Part shown: positions 12,405 to 21,123 of the stretch, piece after piece
How positions within the stretch are numbered: position 1 is the first letter of the stretch
How the letters are laid out: every line of letters starts with the position of its first letter
Source of the DNA: Jeotgalicoccus nanhaiensis
GTDB lineage: Bacteria; Bacillota; Bacilli; Staphylococcales; Salinicoccaceae
Length of the DNA: 64,000 nucleotides
Direction of reading: 5' to 3'
NCBI GenBank assembly: GCA_004570955.1
Contig: SPPL01000009.1
Span: forward strand, 1-64,000
Translations under genes and position numbers: made by a program
Notes under the pieces: model-generated
Database searches by the model: none
The model's input: only the letters and a program-made list of their open reading frames with translations
What the model was told of the DNA's origin: nothing

Positions 12405-12424
12405 GTCAAATATATAATTTCTTT

Positions 12425-13012
12425 TTATTTAGTGCTTTTTAAGATGTAATAACCTTTATCTTTTGCTGCAATTTCAACATTCCCAAACAGAGATTTTAAA
12501 TACTTTTTATAAGAAGGCATACCCTGTTTTTTCTGTACAACCATATAAAAGCAGCCTTTTTCTTCCAGGCGCCGATAACCGTCATCCAGAATTCCGAGCA
12601 CCGTATCCTTGCCCGCTCTAAATGGCGGATTCGTAACGTACAGAGATGCATTTAAATCTGAAACGTCATAACTGCTCCGGTTGAGAATCTCGGCATCAAC
12701 CTTTTCCCGGCGGGTGTTTTCAATAGATAATTGTATTGCATCCTCGTTAACTTCTACCATTACCGGTTTAAGTCCAAGTTCTTTGCCGAGCACGGTACCG
12801 ATCGGTCCGTAGCCTGCGCCCATGTCAATAAACTTACCGCCGCCTTCAAAATCCGAAAATACAGTTTTGATCAGCACTTCAGTACCATAATCAATCTGAT
12901 TTTTAGAAAATACACCGCGGTCTGTTTTAAAACGGTAGACATAATCGTTGAAACTGAATTTTATTTCGCTGAATTCGTGCGGCGTGTCATCCGTAGTGTA
13001 ATAGTGAGACAT
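12425..13012 (-). CDS. Class I SAM-dependent methyltransferase, RsmC/YbxB type
   Basis: Small (195 residues) methyltransferase of the RsmC-like family, which methylates guanine in 16S rRNA (G1207 in E. coli RsmC). The SAM-binding loop DMGAGYGPIG is near residues 63-72. The catalytic NPPF motif, typical of amino-group (N2-guanine) methylation, is near 130. The E. coli protein has an extra N-terminal half that is missing here, as in Bacillus YbxB. It lies between rplL and rpoB, its conserved Bacillales position, after the rplL terminator. A GGGGGAG ribosome site precedes the ATG. The substrate is inferred from the family. Confidence 0.88.
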   Translation of the reverse strand: MSHYYTTDDTPHEFSEIKFSFNDYVYRFKTDRGVFSKNQIDYGTEVLIKTVFSDFEGGGKFIDMGAGYGPIGTVLGKELGLKPVMVEVNEDAIQLSIENTRREKVDAEILNRSSYDVSDLNASLYVTNPPFRAGKDTVLGILDDGYRRLEEKGCFYMVVQKKQGMPSYKKYLKSLFGNVEIAAKDKGYYILKSTK

Positions 13013-13035
13013 ACAATCTCCCCCAGTTGCTGAAA

Positions 13036-13082
13036 GTAACTAAAAAAGTCCCCGATAAACTTATGTTTACGGGAACTTTTTC
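13036..13082 (-). terminator. rplJL terminator
   Basis: Long stem with arms around 13046-13059 and 13064-13081 (AAGTTCCCGTAAAC paired to GTTTATCGGGGACTT, one bulge), loop ATAA, then TTTTTTAG on the minus strand. It lies just past rplL and separates it from rsmC. Confidence 0.85.
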
Positions 13083-13100
13083 TGTCAAAATTTATATAGC

Positions 13101-13466
13101 TTACTTAACTTCTACGCCAGCGCCAACTTCTTCAAGTTGAGCTTTAAGAGCTTCAGCGTCTTCTTTAGAAAGACCTTCTTTGATGACTTTAGGAGCGCCG
13201 TCAACTAACTCTTTAGCGTCTTTAAGACCAAGACCAGTAGCTTCGCGAACTACTTTGATTACTTTAATCTTAGAAGAACCTGCATCTGTAAGTTCTACAT
13301 CAAATTCAGTTTGTTCTTCAGCAGCAGCAGCTTCTCCGCCACCTGCAGCAGCTACAGGAGCAGCAGCTGTTACGCCGAATTCTTCTTCAATTGCTTTTAC
13401 TAAGTCGTTTAATTCTAAAACTGACATTTCTTTAATACTTTCAATGATTTGTTCATTGTTAGCCAT
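13101..13466 (-). CDS. rplL: 50S ribosomal protein L7/L12
   Basis: L7/L12 forms the mobile stalk that recruits translation GTPases. It is 121 residues, the normal size. It has an N-terminal dimerisation region, an Ala/Gly/Glu-rich hinge (about residues 34-52) and a C-terminal domain with [16 protein letters not shown]. The ribosome site is TGGAGG. It follows rplJ in the L10 operon and is closed by a strong terminator. Confidence 0.99.
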   Translation of the reverse strand: MANNEQIIESIKEMSVLELNDLVKAIEEEFGVTAAAPVAAAGGGEAAAAEEQTEFDVELTDAGSSKIKVIKVVREATGLGLKDAKELVDGAPKVIKEGLSKEDAEALKAQLEEVGAGVEVK

Positions 13467-13510
13467 AATAATATTCCTCCATTTTATAATTGTTTTCAGC
13501 GTGCCCGTTA

Positions 13511-14017
13511 TTAAGCTTCGCCGTTTTCCTGTTCTTTCTCTTCACCGATAGCTTTAACTGCATATGCGAAGTTGCGTACTGGCGCTTGTAATACTGATAA
13601 CAGCATAGAAAGCAATCCGTCTCTTGATGGCAGAGATGCAATTGATTTAACATCTTCGACCGGTACGAAACTACCTTCGATGACACCTGCTTTAATTTCT
13701 AAAGCTTCGTGTTTTTTAGCAAATTCGTGGATGATTTTAGCTGGCGCGATAACATCTTCGTTAGAAAATGCGATTGCACTCGGGCCTACTAAGAATTCGT
13801 TCAGCTCAGATAAGCCGACAGAATCCGCAGCGCGGCGAACCATCGTGTTTTTGTAAACTTTGAATTCAATCCCAGCATCGCGCAATTGCTTACGCAGTTC
13901 AGTTACTTCAGATACTGTTAGACCGCGGTAGTCTACTAATACAGTAGATACAGAGTTTTTCAGCTGTTCTGAAATCACTTCAACGTGCTGTTGTTTTTGT
14001 TCAATCACGTTTGACAT
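13511..14017 (-). CDS. rplJ: 50S ribosomal protein L10
   Basis: L10 anchors the L7/L12 stalk to 23S rRNA and represses its own operon by binding the leader RNA. It is 168 residues. The N-terminal RNA-binding part has [20 protein letters not shown], and the C-terminal helix that carries L12 dimers ends in a KEQENGEA tail. The ATG follows GGAGGTG. It is the first gene of rplJ-rplL, with its own promoter and a leader of the Rfam L10-leader type. Confidence 0.99.
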   Translation of the reverse strand: MSNVIEQKQQHVEVISEQLKNSVSTVLVDYRGLTVSEVTELRKQLRDAGIEFKVYKNTMVRRAADSVGLSELNEFLVGPSAIAFSNEDVIAPAKIIHEFAKKHEALEIKAGVIEGSFVPVEDVKSIASLPSRDGLLSMLLSVLQAPVRNFAYAVKAIGEEKEQENGEA

Positions 14018-14034
14018 GTAGTTACACCTCCATT

Positions 14035-14191
14035 ATTTTTTCTGGTGCAAATAAAAAAGCACCTTTTACCGGCGGCAAAAAGTGCTTGAATTTATATGAA
14101 TATCATTCAAGTCATTTTTATTTGCCTCGGCAGGATAGTTATTAAGCTGTTATGTTCAGCTCCTGCTGTCTTAGGTAATTTTTAAATTTAC
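14035..14191 (-). ncRNA. Ribosomal protein L10 leader
   Basis: The transcribed leader upstream of rplJ reads, on the minus strand, CCTAAGACAGCAGGAG, then a run of pairing segments including CTATCCTGCCGAGG, ending in a terminator-like stem. This order matches the L10 leader family of Firmicutes, where L10(L12)4 binds and favours termination. Recognised from sequence layout, not from a covariance search. Confidence 0.8.
14050..14087 (-). terminator. L10 leader attenuator
   Basis: Stem with arms near 14058-14070 and 14072-14087 (AAGCAC...GTGCTT, with paired A/T runs and GCCG/CGGC at the top), followed by TTTTTTATTT on the minus strand. Placed just before the rplJ ribosome site, it is the regulated terminator of the leader. 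Confidence 0.8.
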
Positions 14192-14198
14192 AAGTGTA

Positions 14199-14227
14199 AA
14201 TATAACTGATATATCTACACTTGTCAA
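14199..14227 (-). promoter_or_regulatory. predicted rplJL promoter
   Basis: Minus strand TTGACA (14222-14227, consensus), exact 17-bp spacer, TATATT (14199-14204), just after the rplA stop. It drives the L10 leader. Confidence 0.8.
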
Positions 14228-14235
14228 TGATTATT

Positions 14236-14934
14236 TTAGACAGTTCTTACTACGCTTGGGTCAACTGTAATTCCAGGACCCATCGTGCTTGATACTGTTA
14301 CTGATTTGAAGTAAACACCTTTAGATGATGACGGTTTAGCTTTTTCCAGTGCATCGTGAATCGCTTTAAAGTTTTCTACCAGCTGTTCTTCGCTAAATGA
14401 AACTTTACCGATTCCAACGTGTACAATACCTGCTTTTTCAGCGCGGTATTCAACTTTACCAGCTTTAATTTCCTGAACTGCTTTAGTTACGTCCATAGTT
14501 ACCGTACCAGTTTTAGGGTTCGGCATTAGTCCTTTAGGTCCAAGTACCCGGCCTAATTTACCAACTTCGCCCATCATGTCCGGTGTTGCAACGATAACAT
14601 CGAAATCAAACCATCCACCGTTAATTTTCTGTGCCAATTCTGCTTCGCCAACGTAATCTGCGCCAGCTGCTTCTGCTTCTTTAGCTTTATCGCCTTTAGC
14701 AAATACTAATACACGCTGTGACTTACCAGTACCGTGCGGCAGCACTAATGCGCCACGGATCTGCTGATCATTTTTACGCGTATCAATACCTAGACGGAAT
14801 GCTACTTCAACTGAAGCGTCAAAGTTGGCAACATGCGTTTCTTTAGCAAGTTTAATTGCTTCTTCAATTGAGAACACAGAGTTTTGATCAAACTTCTCTA
14901 GAGCAGCTTGATACTTTTTACCTCTCTTAGCCAT
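14236..14934 (-). CDS. rplA: 50S ribosomal protein L1
   Basis: L1 forms the ribosomal stalk that helps E-site tRNA leave, and it represses the rplK-rplA mRNA in many bacteria. It is 232 residues, typical. Conserved elements are [14 protein letters not shown], the [15 protein letters not shown] segment and a C terminus with [13 protein letters not shown]. The ribosome site is AAGGAGG. It is second in the rplK-rplA unit, 61 bases after rplK. Confidence 0.99.
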   Translation of the reverse strand: MAKRGKKYQAALEKFDQNSVFSIEEAIKLAKETHVANFDASVEVAFRLGIDTRKNDQQIRGALVLPHGTGKSQRVLVFAKGDKAKEAEAAGADYVGEAELAQKINGGWFDFDVIVATPDMMGEVGKLGRVLGPKGLMPNPKTGTVTMDVTKAVQEIKAGKVEYRAEKAGIVHVGIGKVSFSEEQLVENFKAIHDALEKAKPSSSKGVYFKSVTVSSTMGPGITVDPSVVRTV

Positions 14935-14995
14935 ATCTATTCCTCCTTGTGGTTATAGCGGGGTTAATCCTCCCACGACCGTATTAATACTTAAT

Positions 14996-15421
14996 TTATT
15001 TTTCGACAGTGAAGCCCATGCTTCGAGCTGTACCTTCAACCATTTTAACCGCTGCGTCTACTGATGCTGCGTTTAAGTCTTCCATTTTCGTTTCAGCGAT
15101 CTCACGAACCTGATCCGCTGTAACAGTTGCCACCTTGTTTTTGTTAGGTTCGCCAGAACCCTTCTCAGTGTTAGCTGCTTTCTTAAGAAGAACAGCTGCC
15201 GGTGGAGTTTTTGTAATAAATGTGAATGAGCGATCTTCAAATACTGAGATCTCAACAGGAATAATAAGACCTGCCTGCTCTTGTGTACGCGCGTTGAATT
15301 CTTTACAGAATCCCATGATGTTTACGCCTGCCTGACCTAGGGCCGGACCTACCGGTGGTGCCGGGTTCGCCTTACCTGCAGGAATTTGCAATTTCACAAC
15401 ATTAATAACTTTTTTAGCCAC
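14996..15421 (-). CDS. rplK: 50S ribosomal protein L11
   Basis: L11 lies at the GTPase-associated centre and is needed for RelA sensing; it is the thiostrepton target region. I take the GTG at 15421 (protein [10 protein letters not shown]..., 141 residues) because AGGAGGTG sits 7 nt upstream and this matches L11 N termini. A frame start six codons upstream overlaps that ribosome site. The N-terminal proline-rich [18 protein letters not shown] and the C-terminal RNA-binding domain are intact. It heads rplK-rplA with its own promoter. Confidence 0.98.
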   Translation of the reverse strand: MAKKVINVVKLQIPAGKANPAPPVGPALGQAGVNIMGFCKEFNARTQEQAGLIIPVEISVFEDRSFTFITKTPPAAVLLKKAANTEKGSGEPNKNKVATVTADQVREIAETKMEDLNAASVDAAVKMVEGTARSMGFTVEK

Positions 15422-15507
15422 GATGTTGCACCTCCTCATAATCGTGATGTGGTCACAGGATGTTTAGATTTCATCCTCCCACTCTTCATCTGTATACATA
15501 AATAAAG

Positions 15508-15529
15508 ATGGCCGCAAATTTGCGACCAT
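15508..15529 (-). other. hairpin at the start of the rplK leader / end of nusG
   Basis: Nearly perfect inverted repeat ATGGCCGCAAA/TTTGCGACCAT (one G-U pair in RNA), directly downstream of the predicted rplK promoter and about 40 bases past nusG. The following minus-strand CTTTATTTAT is only weakly T-rich. It may serve both as the nusG 3' end and as a 5' stem of the rplKA mRNA. Confidence 0.5.
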
Positions 15530-15532
15530 GAA

Positions 15533-15562
15533 AGTATAGCATATATTAGTTACATATTTCAA
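15533..15562 (-). promoter_or_regulatory. predicted rplKA promoter
   Basis: Minus strand TTGAAA (15557-15562), 18-bp spacer, TATACT (15533-15538), in the nusG-rplK gap. Confidence 0.6.
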
Positions 15563-15570
15563 TTAAAAAT

Positions 15571-16110
15571 TTAAAGTTTCTCGATTTGATCGAATTCAAC
15601 TTCAACAGGCGTTTCGCGTCCAAACATTTCAACAAGGACGGTAAGCTTGTAACGCTCCTCATCAATCGATTCGATTACACCGCTCTGATTGTTAAATGGA
15701 CCCGCGATAATATTGATTGATTCGCCGACAGCGACTTCAACATCAACAATTTTTTCCGACATACCCATCTGACGCAGGATAAATTTAACTTCATCCGGCA
15801 AGAGAGGATTCGGTTTGCTGCCCGCACCCTGCGAGCCGACAAATCCGGTAACACCCGGCGTATTGCGGACGACGTACCAAGATTCATCTGTCATAACCAG
15901 TTCGACGAGTACATAGCCCGGAAATGTTTTTTTCATTGCCGTTTTCTTTTTCCCGTCTTTAATCGTTGTTTCCTCTTCTTCAGGGATGACTACGCGGAAA
16001 ATTAAATCCTGCATATTCATCGATTCAAGGCGCGCCTCTAGGTTTGCCTTTACTTTGTTTTCATAGCCTGAATAGGTATGTACTGCATACCAGTGCTTGT
16101 CTAGAGACAT
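15571..16110 (-). CDS. nusG: Transcription termination/antitermination factor NusG
   Basis: NusG binds the RNA polymerase clamp and modulates pausing and termination; in Bacillales it mainly stimulates pausing. It is 179 residues. The N-terminal NGN domain has HWYAVHTYSGYENKVKANL and FPGYVLVELVM. The C-terminal KOW domain has NIIAGPFNNQSGVIESIDEE. The ribosome site AAAGGAG precedes the ATG. It follows secE in the conserved rpmG-secE-nusG order. Confidence 0.98.
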   Translation of the reverse strand: MSLDKHWYAVHTYSGYENKVKANLEARLESMNMQDLIFRVVIPEEEETTIKDGKKKTAMKKTFPGYVLVELVMTDESWYVVRNTPGVTGFVGSQGAGSKPNPLLPDEVKFILRQMGMSEKIVDVEVAVGESINIIAGPFNNQSGVIESIDEERYKLTVLVEMFGRETPVEVEFDQIEKL

Positions 16111-16128
16111 TTTACCGCTCCTTTAAAA

Positions 16129-16305
16129 TTACATAAGATCAATTAGTGCTGTGATGCCGATATCCAGCACGTAGAAAAATGCCAGAAAAAATACTACAGT
16201 AACTACTACTGTCGTTGTATAACGGACTACTTCCTGCCCTGTCGGCCAGCTGACTTTCTTCATCTCGCTAACAACATTTTGGAAGAAGTTTTTATTATTA
16301 TTCAT
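16129..16305 (-). CDS. secE: Preprotein translocase subunit SecE
   Basis: A 58-residue protein read directly from the minus strand: MNNNKNFFQNVVSEMKKVSW, then PTGQEVVRYT and a single hydrophobic membrane segment (about residues 31-55). The amphipathic helix with MKKVSWP is the hallmark of SecE, which clamps SecY in the translocon. It lies 18 bases before nusG, the universal neighbour. AGGGGGA precedes the ATG. Confidence 0.96.
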   Translation of the reverse strand: MNNNKNFFQNVVSEMKKVSWPTGQEVVRYTTTVVVTVVFFLAFFYVLDIGITALIDLM

Positions 16306-16322
16306 CAACCGTTCCCCCTGAA

Positions 16323-16460
16323 TTATATAGAACTTTTATGCGTTGTATGCTTATTGCATTTTGGACAGTGTTTTTTCATGACGAGTCTTTCGTTGTGAAC
16401 CGGCTTGTTCAGTGAATAGTTCCGCGAGCCGCAGCTGCTGCATATAAGAGCAATTTTCAT
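16323..16460 (-). CDS. rpmG: 50S ribosomal protein L33 (zinc-binding form)
   Basis: A 45-residue protein, [20 protein letters not shown]..., read from the minus strand between sigH and secE. Cysteine pairs C7/C10 and C32/C35 form a zinc ribbon, so this is the zinc-requiring C+ type of L33. The rpmG-secE-nusG order is conserved. Many Firmicutes carry a second, zinc-free L33 elsewhere, which would be swapped in under zinc limitation. No paralogue is in this window. Confidence 0.93.
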   Translation of the reverse strand: MKIALICSSCGSRNYSLNKPVHNERLVMKKHCPKCNKHTTHKSSI

Positions 16461-16470
16461 CTTAAAATCC

Positions 16471-17121
16471 TCATTTCAATTCTAATATACTATATCGGTT
16501 CAGGGCGTCATTGTCAACAACAGTGTGTAAATCTTCAACTGAGTTGAATTTGATTTTAATCCTGTAAAACGTATTGATGACAGACTCCGGTTCCTTGTTA
16601 AATATATCTGCGATATCTTCTATTGTGCAGCCGTCGAGAAATAATTTCAAAGCCCGCTTTTCATAATTCGATAAATTGCCGGCCGCCCCCGCATACTCTG
16701 CCTGAGTTTCTTTCAGCATGATATGCGGCAGAGCGTGCTGATGTTCCAGCAGCAGAATTTCGTCAGGATTGAGTTCAACCTGATGCCAGACCTTGAGCCG
16801 GTGAATATAATCGTACATCTTCAGCCTGATAGAGCGGAGAACATAATGCTTGTAATGTCCCTTTGCAAAGTCGTATTTCAAACATAAAATCAGTGCGCTG
16901 AGCACCATTTCCTGAATTAAATCTTCCCGGTCGTGTTCATTCATATCGTACTTGAAAGTCATCCGTCTGATTATCGGACGGAGATGATGGTCGATGTTAT
17001 CAAAAAAGTGGAATTCGCCAGCTTTTACCTGCAGTGCATAAGCATCTAATAATTTATCTCCGCCGTAAACAGCCGGCTGCTCTTCTTTAATATAAATATA
17101 CAATGACTTTATGAAATACAT
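16471..17121 (-). CDS. sigH: SigH-like sigma-70 family factor
   Basis: A divergent sigma-70 family protein of 216 residues at the locus where Staphylococcaceae and Bacillales encode SigH (between yacP and rpmG). A region-2-like segment is near residues 45-110 ([20 protein letters not shown], with [10 protein letters not shown] after it). A C-terminal helix-turn-helix follows ([21 protein letters not shown], then [11 protein letters not shown]). In S. aureus SigH directs competence genes and is normally silent; in Bacillus it serves sporulation and competence. The role here is inferred from position. AAGGAGG precedes the ATG. The sequence is poorly conserved, as is usual for this family. Confidence 0.8.
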   Translation of the reverse strand: MYFIKSLYIYIKEEQPAVYGGDKLLDAYALQVKAGEFHFFDNIDHHLRPIIRRMTFKYDMNEHDREDLIQEMVLSALILCLKYDFAKGHYKHYVLRSIRLKMYDYIHRLKVWHQVELNPDEILLLEHQHALPHIMLKETQAEYAGAAGNLSNYEKRALKLFLDGCTIEDIADIFNKEPESVINTFYRIKIKFNSVEDLHTVVDNDALNRYSILELK

Positions 17122-17181
17122 CCGCCCGCCTCCTTTTATATTACTTCTAATATATGAGGTTCCGGGCGGCCCTTCAAGCCG

Positions 17182-17706
17182 TCAATTCTCTCCGCGCCGC
17201 AGTTTTTCCATTTTCGCAAGCACTTCGTCGCTGATATCAAGTTTTGTTCTCGGCAGTTTTTCATTTATTGTCTCGATATGGGAACTGATATTTTTACCGG
17301 CTTCCGCCAGGTTCATCCACATCTCTCTGGAAGGAATCCGGTAAGCGCCATAGGCAAAAATGGCATTCTGTTCTGTCAGATCACTCGTTACAACACTGAT
17401 ATCGCAGAGGTGGGGGTGATAGTTATCGTACACAAAACGCTCTATATATTCATCCGCCGTTTCCTTCTCTTTCGTATAAATCACCGTGATACCGTAGTAA
17501 TCGATAACCGCTTCCTGATTTTTCACTTCATAAGCATCAAAAACACAGATAATTTCATAATTCTGAAGCGCTTGATACTCGCTCAGCGCTTTCAATACTT
17601 CTTCTCTTGCCAGCTGGAGAGAAATTTTAGATTCTGCAAATAACTCGGAGTTCGCACCAATTAAATTATAGCCGTCAACCACCAGCAGACGCCGTTTTTT
17701 GCGCAT
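17182..17706 (-). CDS. rae1: NYN-domain ribosome-associated endonuclease (YacP/Rae1)
   Basis: 174 residues of the NYN (PIN-like) nuclease family. The N-terminal LLVVDGYNLIGA holds the catalytic Asp. ICVFDAYE is near 55, and ETADEYIERF plus VVTSDLTEQN complete the acidic metal-binding set. B. subtilis Rae1 enters the ribosomal A site and cuts mRNA in a translation-dependent way. It follows rlmB by 2 bases and sits in the cysS-mrnC-rlmB-yacP operon. The C terminus is a short charged helix. Confidence 0.92.
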   Translation of the reverse strand: MRKKRRLLVVDGYNLIGANSELFAESKISLQLAREEVLKALSEYQALQNYEIICVFDAYEVKNQEAVIDYYGITVIYTKEKETADEYIERFVYDNYHPHLCDISVVTSDLTEQNAIFAYGAYRIPSREMWMNLAEAGKNISSHIETINEKLPRTKLDISDEVLAKMEKLRRGEN

Positions 17707-17708
17707 GA

Positions 17709-18452
17709 TTAATCACGTCCAGGCGGATTCTGCTGACGGTAAACTTCGTACATCAGCAAAGCCGCAGAAACCGAAGCATTCAGGCTCGTAATTTCTCCGG
17801 CCATCGGTATCTTAACTGTGAAATCGCATTTTTCCAAAGTTTTTTTACTGATGCCTTCACCTTCGCTGCCGACTACGAGCGCATTGCTGCCGGTCTTCGC
17901 ATTCATCTCGCGGTAATCAAGCTTCCCGGTGCCGTCGCTGCCGATGACCCAGAAGTTGTTTTCCTTCAGCTTATCGATTGTCTGGTTGATGTTTGTCACC
18001 CTGACAACCGGCACATACTCTATTGCCCCGGTCGATGTTTTCGCTACTGTATCCGTCAGCTGCACCGAACGGCGTTTCGGAATAATGACCCCATCAAAAC
18101 CTGCTGCATCGCAAGTCCTTAAAATTGAACCGAGATTATGAGGATCTTCCAGACCATCAAGAATAATAATATTAGCATTTTTACCTTCAATTTTTTCCAG
18201 CAGTTCTTCAAGCGGCATATACTCATGGGCGCTGACGAGTGCAACGATACCCTGGTGCCGTTCATCCGTCAGTCCGTCTATTTTATTTTTCGGCACCGCC
18301 GAGACGACGACACGCTTTTCTTTCGCCAGGTCCAGAATTTCTTTCAGCTGGCTTTTGTTTACAGTATCCTGCATATAAATCTTATTGATATCGCTGTCCG
18401 AACGCAGCAGCTCTTTCACTGCGTGACGTCCTGCTATAACCGAACTGCTCAT
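17709..18452 (-). CDS. rlmB: 23S rRNA (guanosine-2'-O-)-methyltransferase RlmB
   Basis: SpoU/TrmH-family 2'-O-methyltransferase, 247 residues. The N-terminal RNA-substrate domain begins [18 protein letters not shown]. The C-terminal knotted SAM-binding core has LDGLEDPHNLGSILRTCDA, VVGSEGEGISK and IPMAGEITSLNASVSAA, the three family motifs. RlmB modifies G2251 of the 23S P loop in E. coli. It overlaps mrnC by 4 bases, which suggests coupled translation. Confidence 0.94.
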   Translation of the reverse strand: MSSSVIAGRHAVKELLRSDSDINKIYMQDTVNKSQLKEILDLAKEKRVVVSAVPKNKIDGLTDERHQGIVALVSAHEYMPLEELLEKIEGKNANIIILDGLEDPHNLGSILRTCDAAGFDGVIIPKRRSVQLTDTVAKTSTGAIEYVPVVRVTNINQTIDKLKENNFWVIGSDGTGKLDYREMNAKTGSNALVVGSEGEGISKKTLEKCDFTVKIPMAGEITSLNASVSAALLMYEVYRQQNPPGRD

Positions 18453-18850
18453 TGTCCTTCACTCCCGTTTTTAATAATATGAGCCATCAGCTCTGTAATC
18501 CGCTGTTCATTCTCCGCCAGTGCGAGATGGCCAATCAGTGCTTCCAGCCCTGAAGCGTTCCGGTATTCTTTAATCGAAGCGTTTTTCGCCCGTGTCGCAC
18601 TCGATTTATTGCGTGCTTTTCTGGCAATATCCCATTCTTCTTCACTCAGCACTCCCGTCCGTCTCAAAAAGTGCAGTGCATCTGCCTGCGCACGCGCACT
18701 GACAAGTTTATTCGCTTCCCGGTGCAGGGCATCGGGTTTTAAATAAGGTTTATTTCTTATTAAATGCTCGCGGATATGCACGGCATAAACTGCATCTCCT
18801 AAAAATGCGAGCGACAGCGACGGCACTGCGTCGATCTTAAAATTATCCAC
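18449..18850 (-). CDS. mrnC: Mini-ribonuclease III
   Basis: 133-residue RNase III-type dimeric nuclease without a dsRNA-binding domain. It matures the ends of 23S rRNA in Firmicutes. The [19 protein letters not shown] segment holds the catalytic acidic residues and [11 protein letters not shown] the second part of the active site. The start is GTG (18850), overlapping the end of cysS by 8 bases. It lies between cysS and rlmB, as in Bacillus and Staphylococcus. Confidence 0.95.
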   Translation of the reverse strand: MDNFKIDAVPSLSLAFLGDAVYAVHIREHLIRNKPYLKPDALHREANKLVSARAQADALHFLRRTGVLSEEEWDIARKARNKSSATRAKNASIKEYRNASGLEALIGHLALAENEQRITELMAHIIKNGSEGQ

Positions 18851-20237
18851 GCTTAAACCTCACGCCGTCTTTCGTGTCTTCTAAAACTATGCCTTCAGCT
18901 TTTAAACTGTCGCGGATTTCATCCGCCCGTGCAAAATCTTTGTTTTTCCGGGCTGCTTCCCGCTCTTCAATCAGTGTTTCAATTTCTTCGTCCAAAAGCA
19001 GTTCTTTTCTGTCGAGACTTACACCGAGAATTTCAGAATATGTTTCGAACACCTTCATAAATTTCTGAAGCACTTCTTTTGATGTCGACGGCTGGCGCAG
19101 ATATTTGTTCAGTTCGCCCGTCAGTTCGTGCCAGGCCGTAATAGCATTCGCCGTATTGAAATCATCATCCATAAACGCTTCAAACTGCTTAAGGTTATCA
19201 TCGATTGCAAGGAGCACTTTCTCATCGGCTTCCGTACCGACTGCTTTCTCCGCACGTTCAGCTGCCTGATGATAGCTGTCCTGGATGCGCATCAGACTGT
19301 TGCGCGCTGCATCCACAAGCTCGCGGTTATAATTAATCGGATTCCGGTAGTGAACGCTGATCATAAAGTAGCGGAGAACGTTCGGCTCGATTTCTTTAAT
19401 AATATCGTGCACCAATATAAAATTACCGAGTGATTTCGACATTTTTGTATTATCGATATTGATATAGCCGTTGTGCATCCAGTAGTTTGCGAATGTTTCG
19501 TCCGTCATGCACTCACTCTGGGCAATCTCATTTTCATGATGCGGGAAGGTTAAATCCTGTCCGCCCGCGTGAATGTCGATTGTGTCGCCTAGATGCTCAC
19601 GCGCCATTACGCTGCACTCGATATGCCAGCCCGGACGCCCGTTCCCCCACGGAGATTCCCAGTTGATTTCTCCATCCTTCGCCTCTTTCCATAAAGCGAA
19701 ATCCAGAGGGTCCTGTTTCTTCTCTCCGGCATCGATGCGCGCACCTACCTTCAAATCATCCACTGACTGCTGGGACAGTTTGCCGTAACCGTCAAATGAA
19801 CGTGTCTTAAAATACACATCTCCTGCCGATTCATAAGCATGACCTTTATCGATCAGCACTTTAATAAATTCAACTATATCCGGCATATGGTCCATTACCC
19901 TCGGGTGCACATCTGCTTTCTTCACATTGAGCGCGCCCGTATCTTCAAAGAACGCTTCGATAAAGCGCTCGGCAATTTCCGGCACAGTTTCTCCCAGTTC
20001 TTTCGAAGCTTTAATCAGTTTATCGTCTACATCTGTAAAGTTTGATACGTATTTTACTTCATATCCTTTATATTCCAAATAGCGGCGCACTGTATCAAAA
20101 GCAATCGCAGGACGCGCATTGCCGATATGAATATAGTTATACACAGTGGGACCGCAGACATACATGCTCACTTTGCCTTCTTCAAGCGGCTTAAAATCTT
20201 CTTTCCTTCTTGTAATTGTATTATATATGCGAACCAT
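18843..20237 (-). CDS. cysS: Cysteinyl-tRNA synthetase
   Basis: Class I synthetase that charges tRNA-Cys, 464 residues. HIGNA (HIGH equivalent) is near residues 36-40, the KMSKSLGN loop near 265-272, and zinc ligands C28, C208-region and HHENE are present. It overlaps cysE by 17 bases and shares the upstream T-box, so synthetase and cysteine synthesis respond together to uncharged tRNA-Cys. Intact and typical. Confidence 0.98.
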   Translation of the reverse strand: MVRIYNTITRRKEDFKPLEEGKVSMYVCGPTVYNYIHIGNARPAIAFDTVRRYLEYKGYEVKYVSNFTDVDDKLIKASKELGETVPEIAERFIEAFFEDTGALNVKKADVHPRVMDHMPDIVEFIKVLIDKGHAYESAGDVYFKTRSFDGYGKLSQQSVDDLKVGARIDAGEKKQDPLDFALWKEAKDGEINWESPWGNGRPGWHIECSVMAREHLGDTIDIHAGGQDLTFPHHENEIAQSECMTDETFANYWMHNGYINIDNTKMSKSLGNFILVHDIIKEIEPNVLRYFMISVHYRNPINYNRELVDAARNSLMRIQDSYHQAAERAEKAVGTEADEKVLLAIDDNLKQFEAFMDDDFNTANAITAWHELTGELNKYLRQPSTSKEVLQKFMKVFETYSEILGVSLDRKELLLDEEIETLIEEREAARKNKDFARADEIRDSLKAEGIVLEDTKDGVRFKRG

Positions 20238-20877
20238 CTTTTACCTCATTTCCAACTTCTCTTCTGAAGTTATTAATTTCTTTTTCAAGTTCCAGCAGTT
20301 TCTCAAACAACGGATCCGGTAAATCCCGATGGTCAAAATTATTATGTTTTCTGACACGCTGTCCGTGCTGCTTTACAATATGACCTGGGATGCCGACAAC
20401 TGTCGAGTGGGGCGGCACATTTTTTAAAACTACAGAGTTCGCTCCAACGTTCGATGATTCTCCGACGCGGATATTCCCGAGCACTTTCGCGCCTGCTGCA
20501 ATCAGGACATTATCGTCGATATCCGGGTGGCGCTTATGATCTTCTTTACCCGTTCCGCCAAGTGTTACCCCCTGGTAAATCGTTACATCATTGCCGATAT
20601 TGCATGTCTCGCCGATGACTACACCCATACCATGGTCGATAAACAGCCGTCTGCCGATGTTTGCGCCCGGATGAATTTCTGCGCCCGTCACAAAACGGCT
20701 CAGCTGCGAAATCACACGTGCCATTACTTTAAAATTCTTTTTATAAAACCAGTGCGCAATCAGATGCGCCCATACCGCGTGAATACCCGCATATGTAAAA
20801 AACACTTCTAAACGGTTTTTCGCTGCCGGGTCGAGTGCCAGTACCATGTCCAAATCTTCTTTCACTCTCTGAAACAT
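20221..20877 (-). CDS. cysE: Serine O-acetyltransferase
   Basis: CysE makes O-acetylserine from serine and acetyl-CoA, the first step to cysteine; CysK (41.1-42.0 kb in this window) does the second. 218 residues. The N-terminal helical region is followed by left-handed beta-helix hexapeptide repeats with [19 protein letters not shown] and [18 protein letters not shown]. The C terminus is long and charged. AGGAGG precedes the ATG. It is the first gene after a T-box leader, with cysS downstream. Confidence 0.97.
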   Translation of the reverse strand: MFQRVKEDLDMVLALDPAAKNRLEVFFTYAGIHAVWAHLIAHWFYKKNFKVMARVISQLSRFVTGAEIHPGANIGRRLFIDHGMGVVIGETCNIGNDVTIYQGVTLGGTGKEDHKRHPDIDDNVLIAAGAKVLGNIRVGESSNVGANSVVLKNVPPHSTVVGIPGHIVKQHGQRVRKHNNFDHRDLPDPLFEKLLELEKEINNFRREVGNEVKDGSHI

Positions 20878-20896
20878 CTTCGTCCTCCTAAAATCA

Positions 20897-20934
20897 TAAA
20901 AATACGCCTCTGCCCGGTAATCGGACAGAGGCGC
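20897..20934 (-). terminator. T-box regulated terminator
   Basis: 8-bp GC-rich stem CGCCTCTG/CAGAGGCG with further CCG/CGG pairing inside, then TATTTTTAT on the minus strand. It is mutually exclusive with the T-box antiterminator. Confidence 0.85.
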
Positions 20935-21078
20935 TTACGCACGGTTCCACTCTGCTTTGTCACTTTTAATATACAATTCGTTCAATATTAAAAGCGCAAT
21001 TCTGCAAAACGCTTTGTTATCCTTTTCAGCAGACGGATAATCTCTTTGTGTCCAGCGGTTTGCATACTTAACTTTTAA
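20897..21078 (-). ncRNA. T-box leader of cysE-cysS (cysteine-specific)
   Basis: The leader upstream of cysE contains the T-box core GTGGAACCGTGCG (GGTTCCA at 20943-20949 on the plus strand). It is followed by a strong terminator stem (CGCCTCTG/CAGAGGCG, 20905-20933) and a TATTTTT run. The candidate specifier is TGC, a cysteine codon, at 21004-21006 in a TTGCAGA context on the 3' side of stem I. Uncharged tRNA-Cys would stabilise the antiterminator and turn on cysE-cysS. The T-box itself is clear; the exact specifier is inferred. Confidence 0.88.
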
Positions 21079-21085
21079 CACCTAT

Positions 21086-21114
21086 ATCATACGGCACACC
21101 GGATGTTATTTCAA
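21086..21114 (-). promoter_or_regulatory. predicted cysE-cysS promoter
   Basis: Minus strand TTGAAA (21109-21114), exact 17-bp spacer, TATGAT (21086-21091), directly after the gltX stop and ahead of the T-box. It gives the cysteine genes a promoter separate from the gltX transcript. Confidence 0.7.
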
Positions 21115-21123
21115 CAGTCCGGC

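Noticed and set aside
12731-13033. Plus-strand frame of 100 codons opposite rsmC
   Set aside because: Antisense shadow; no start signals.
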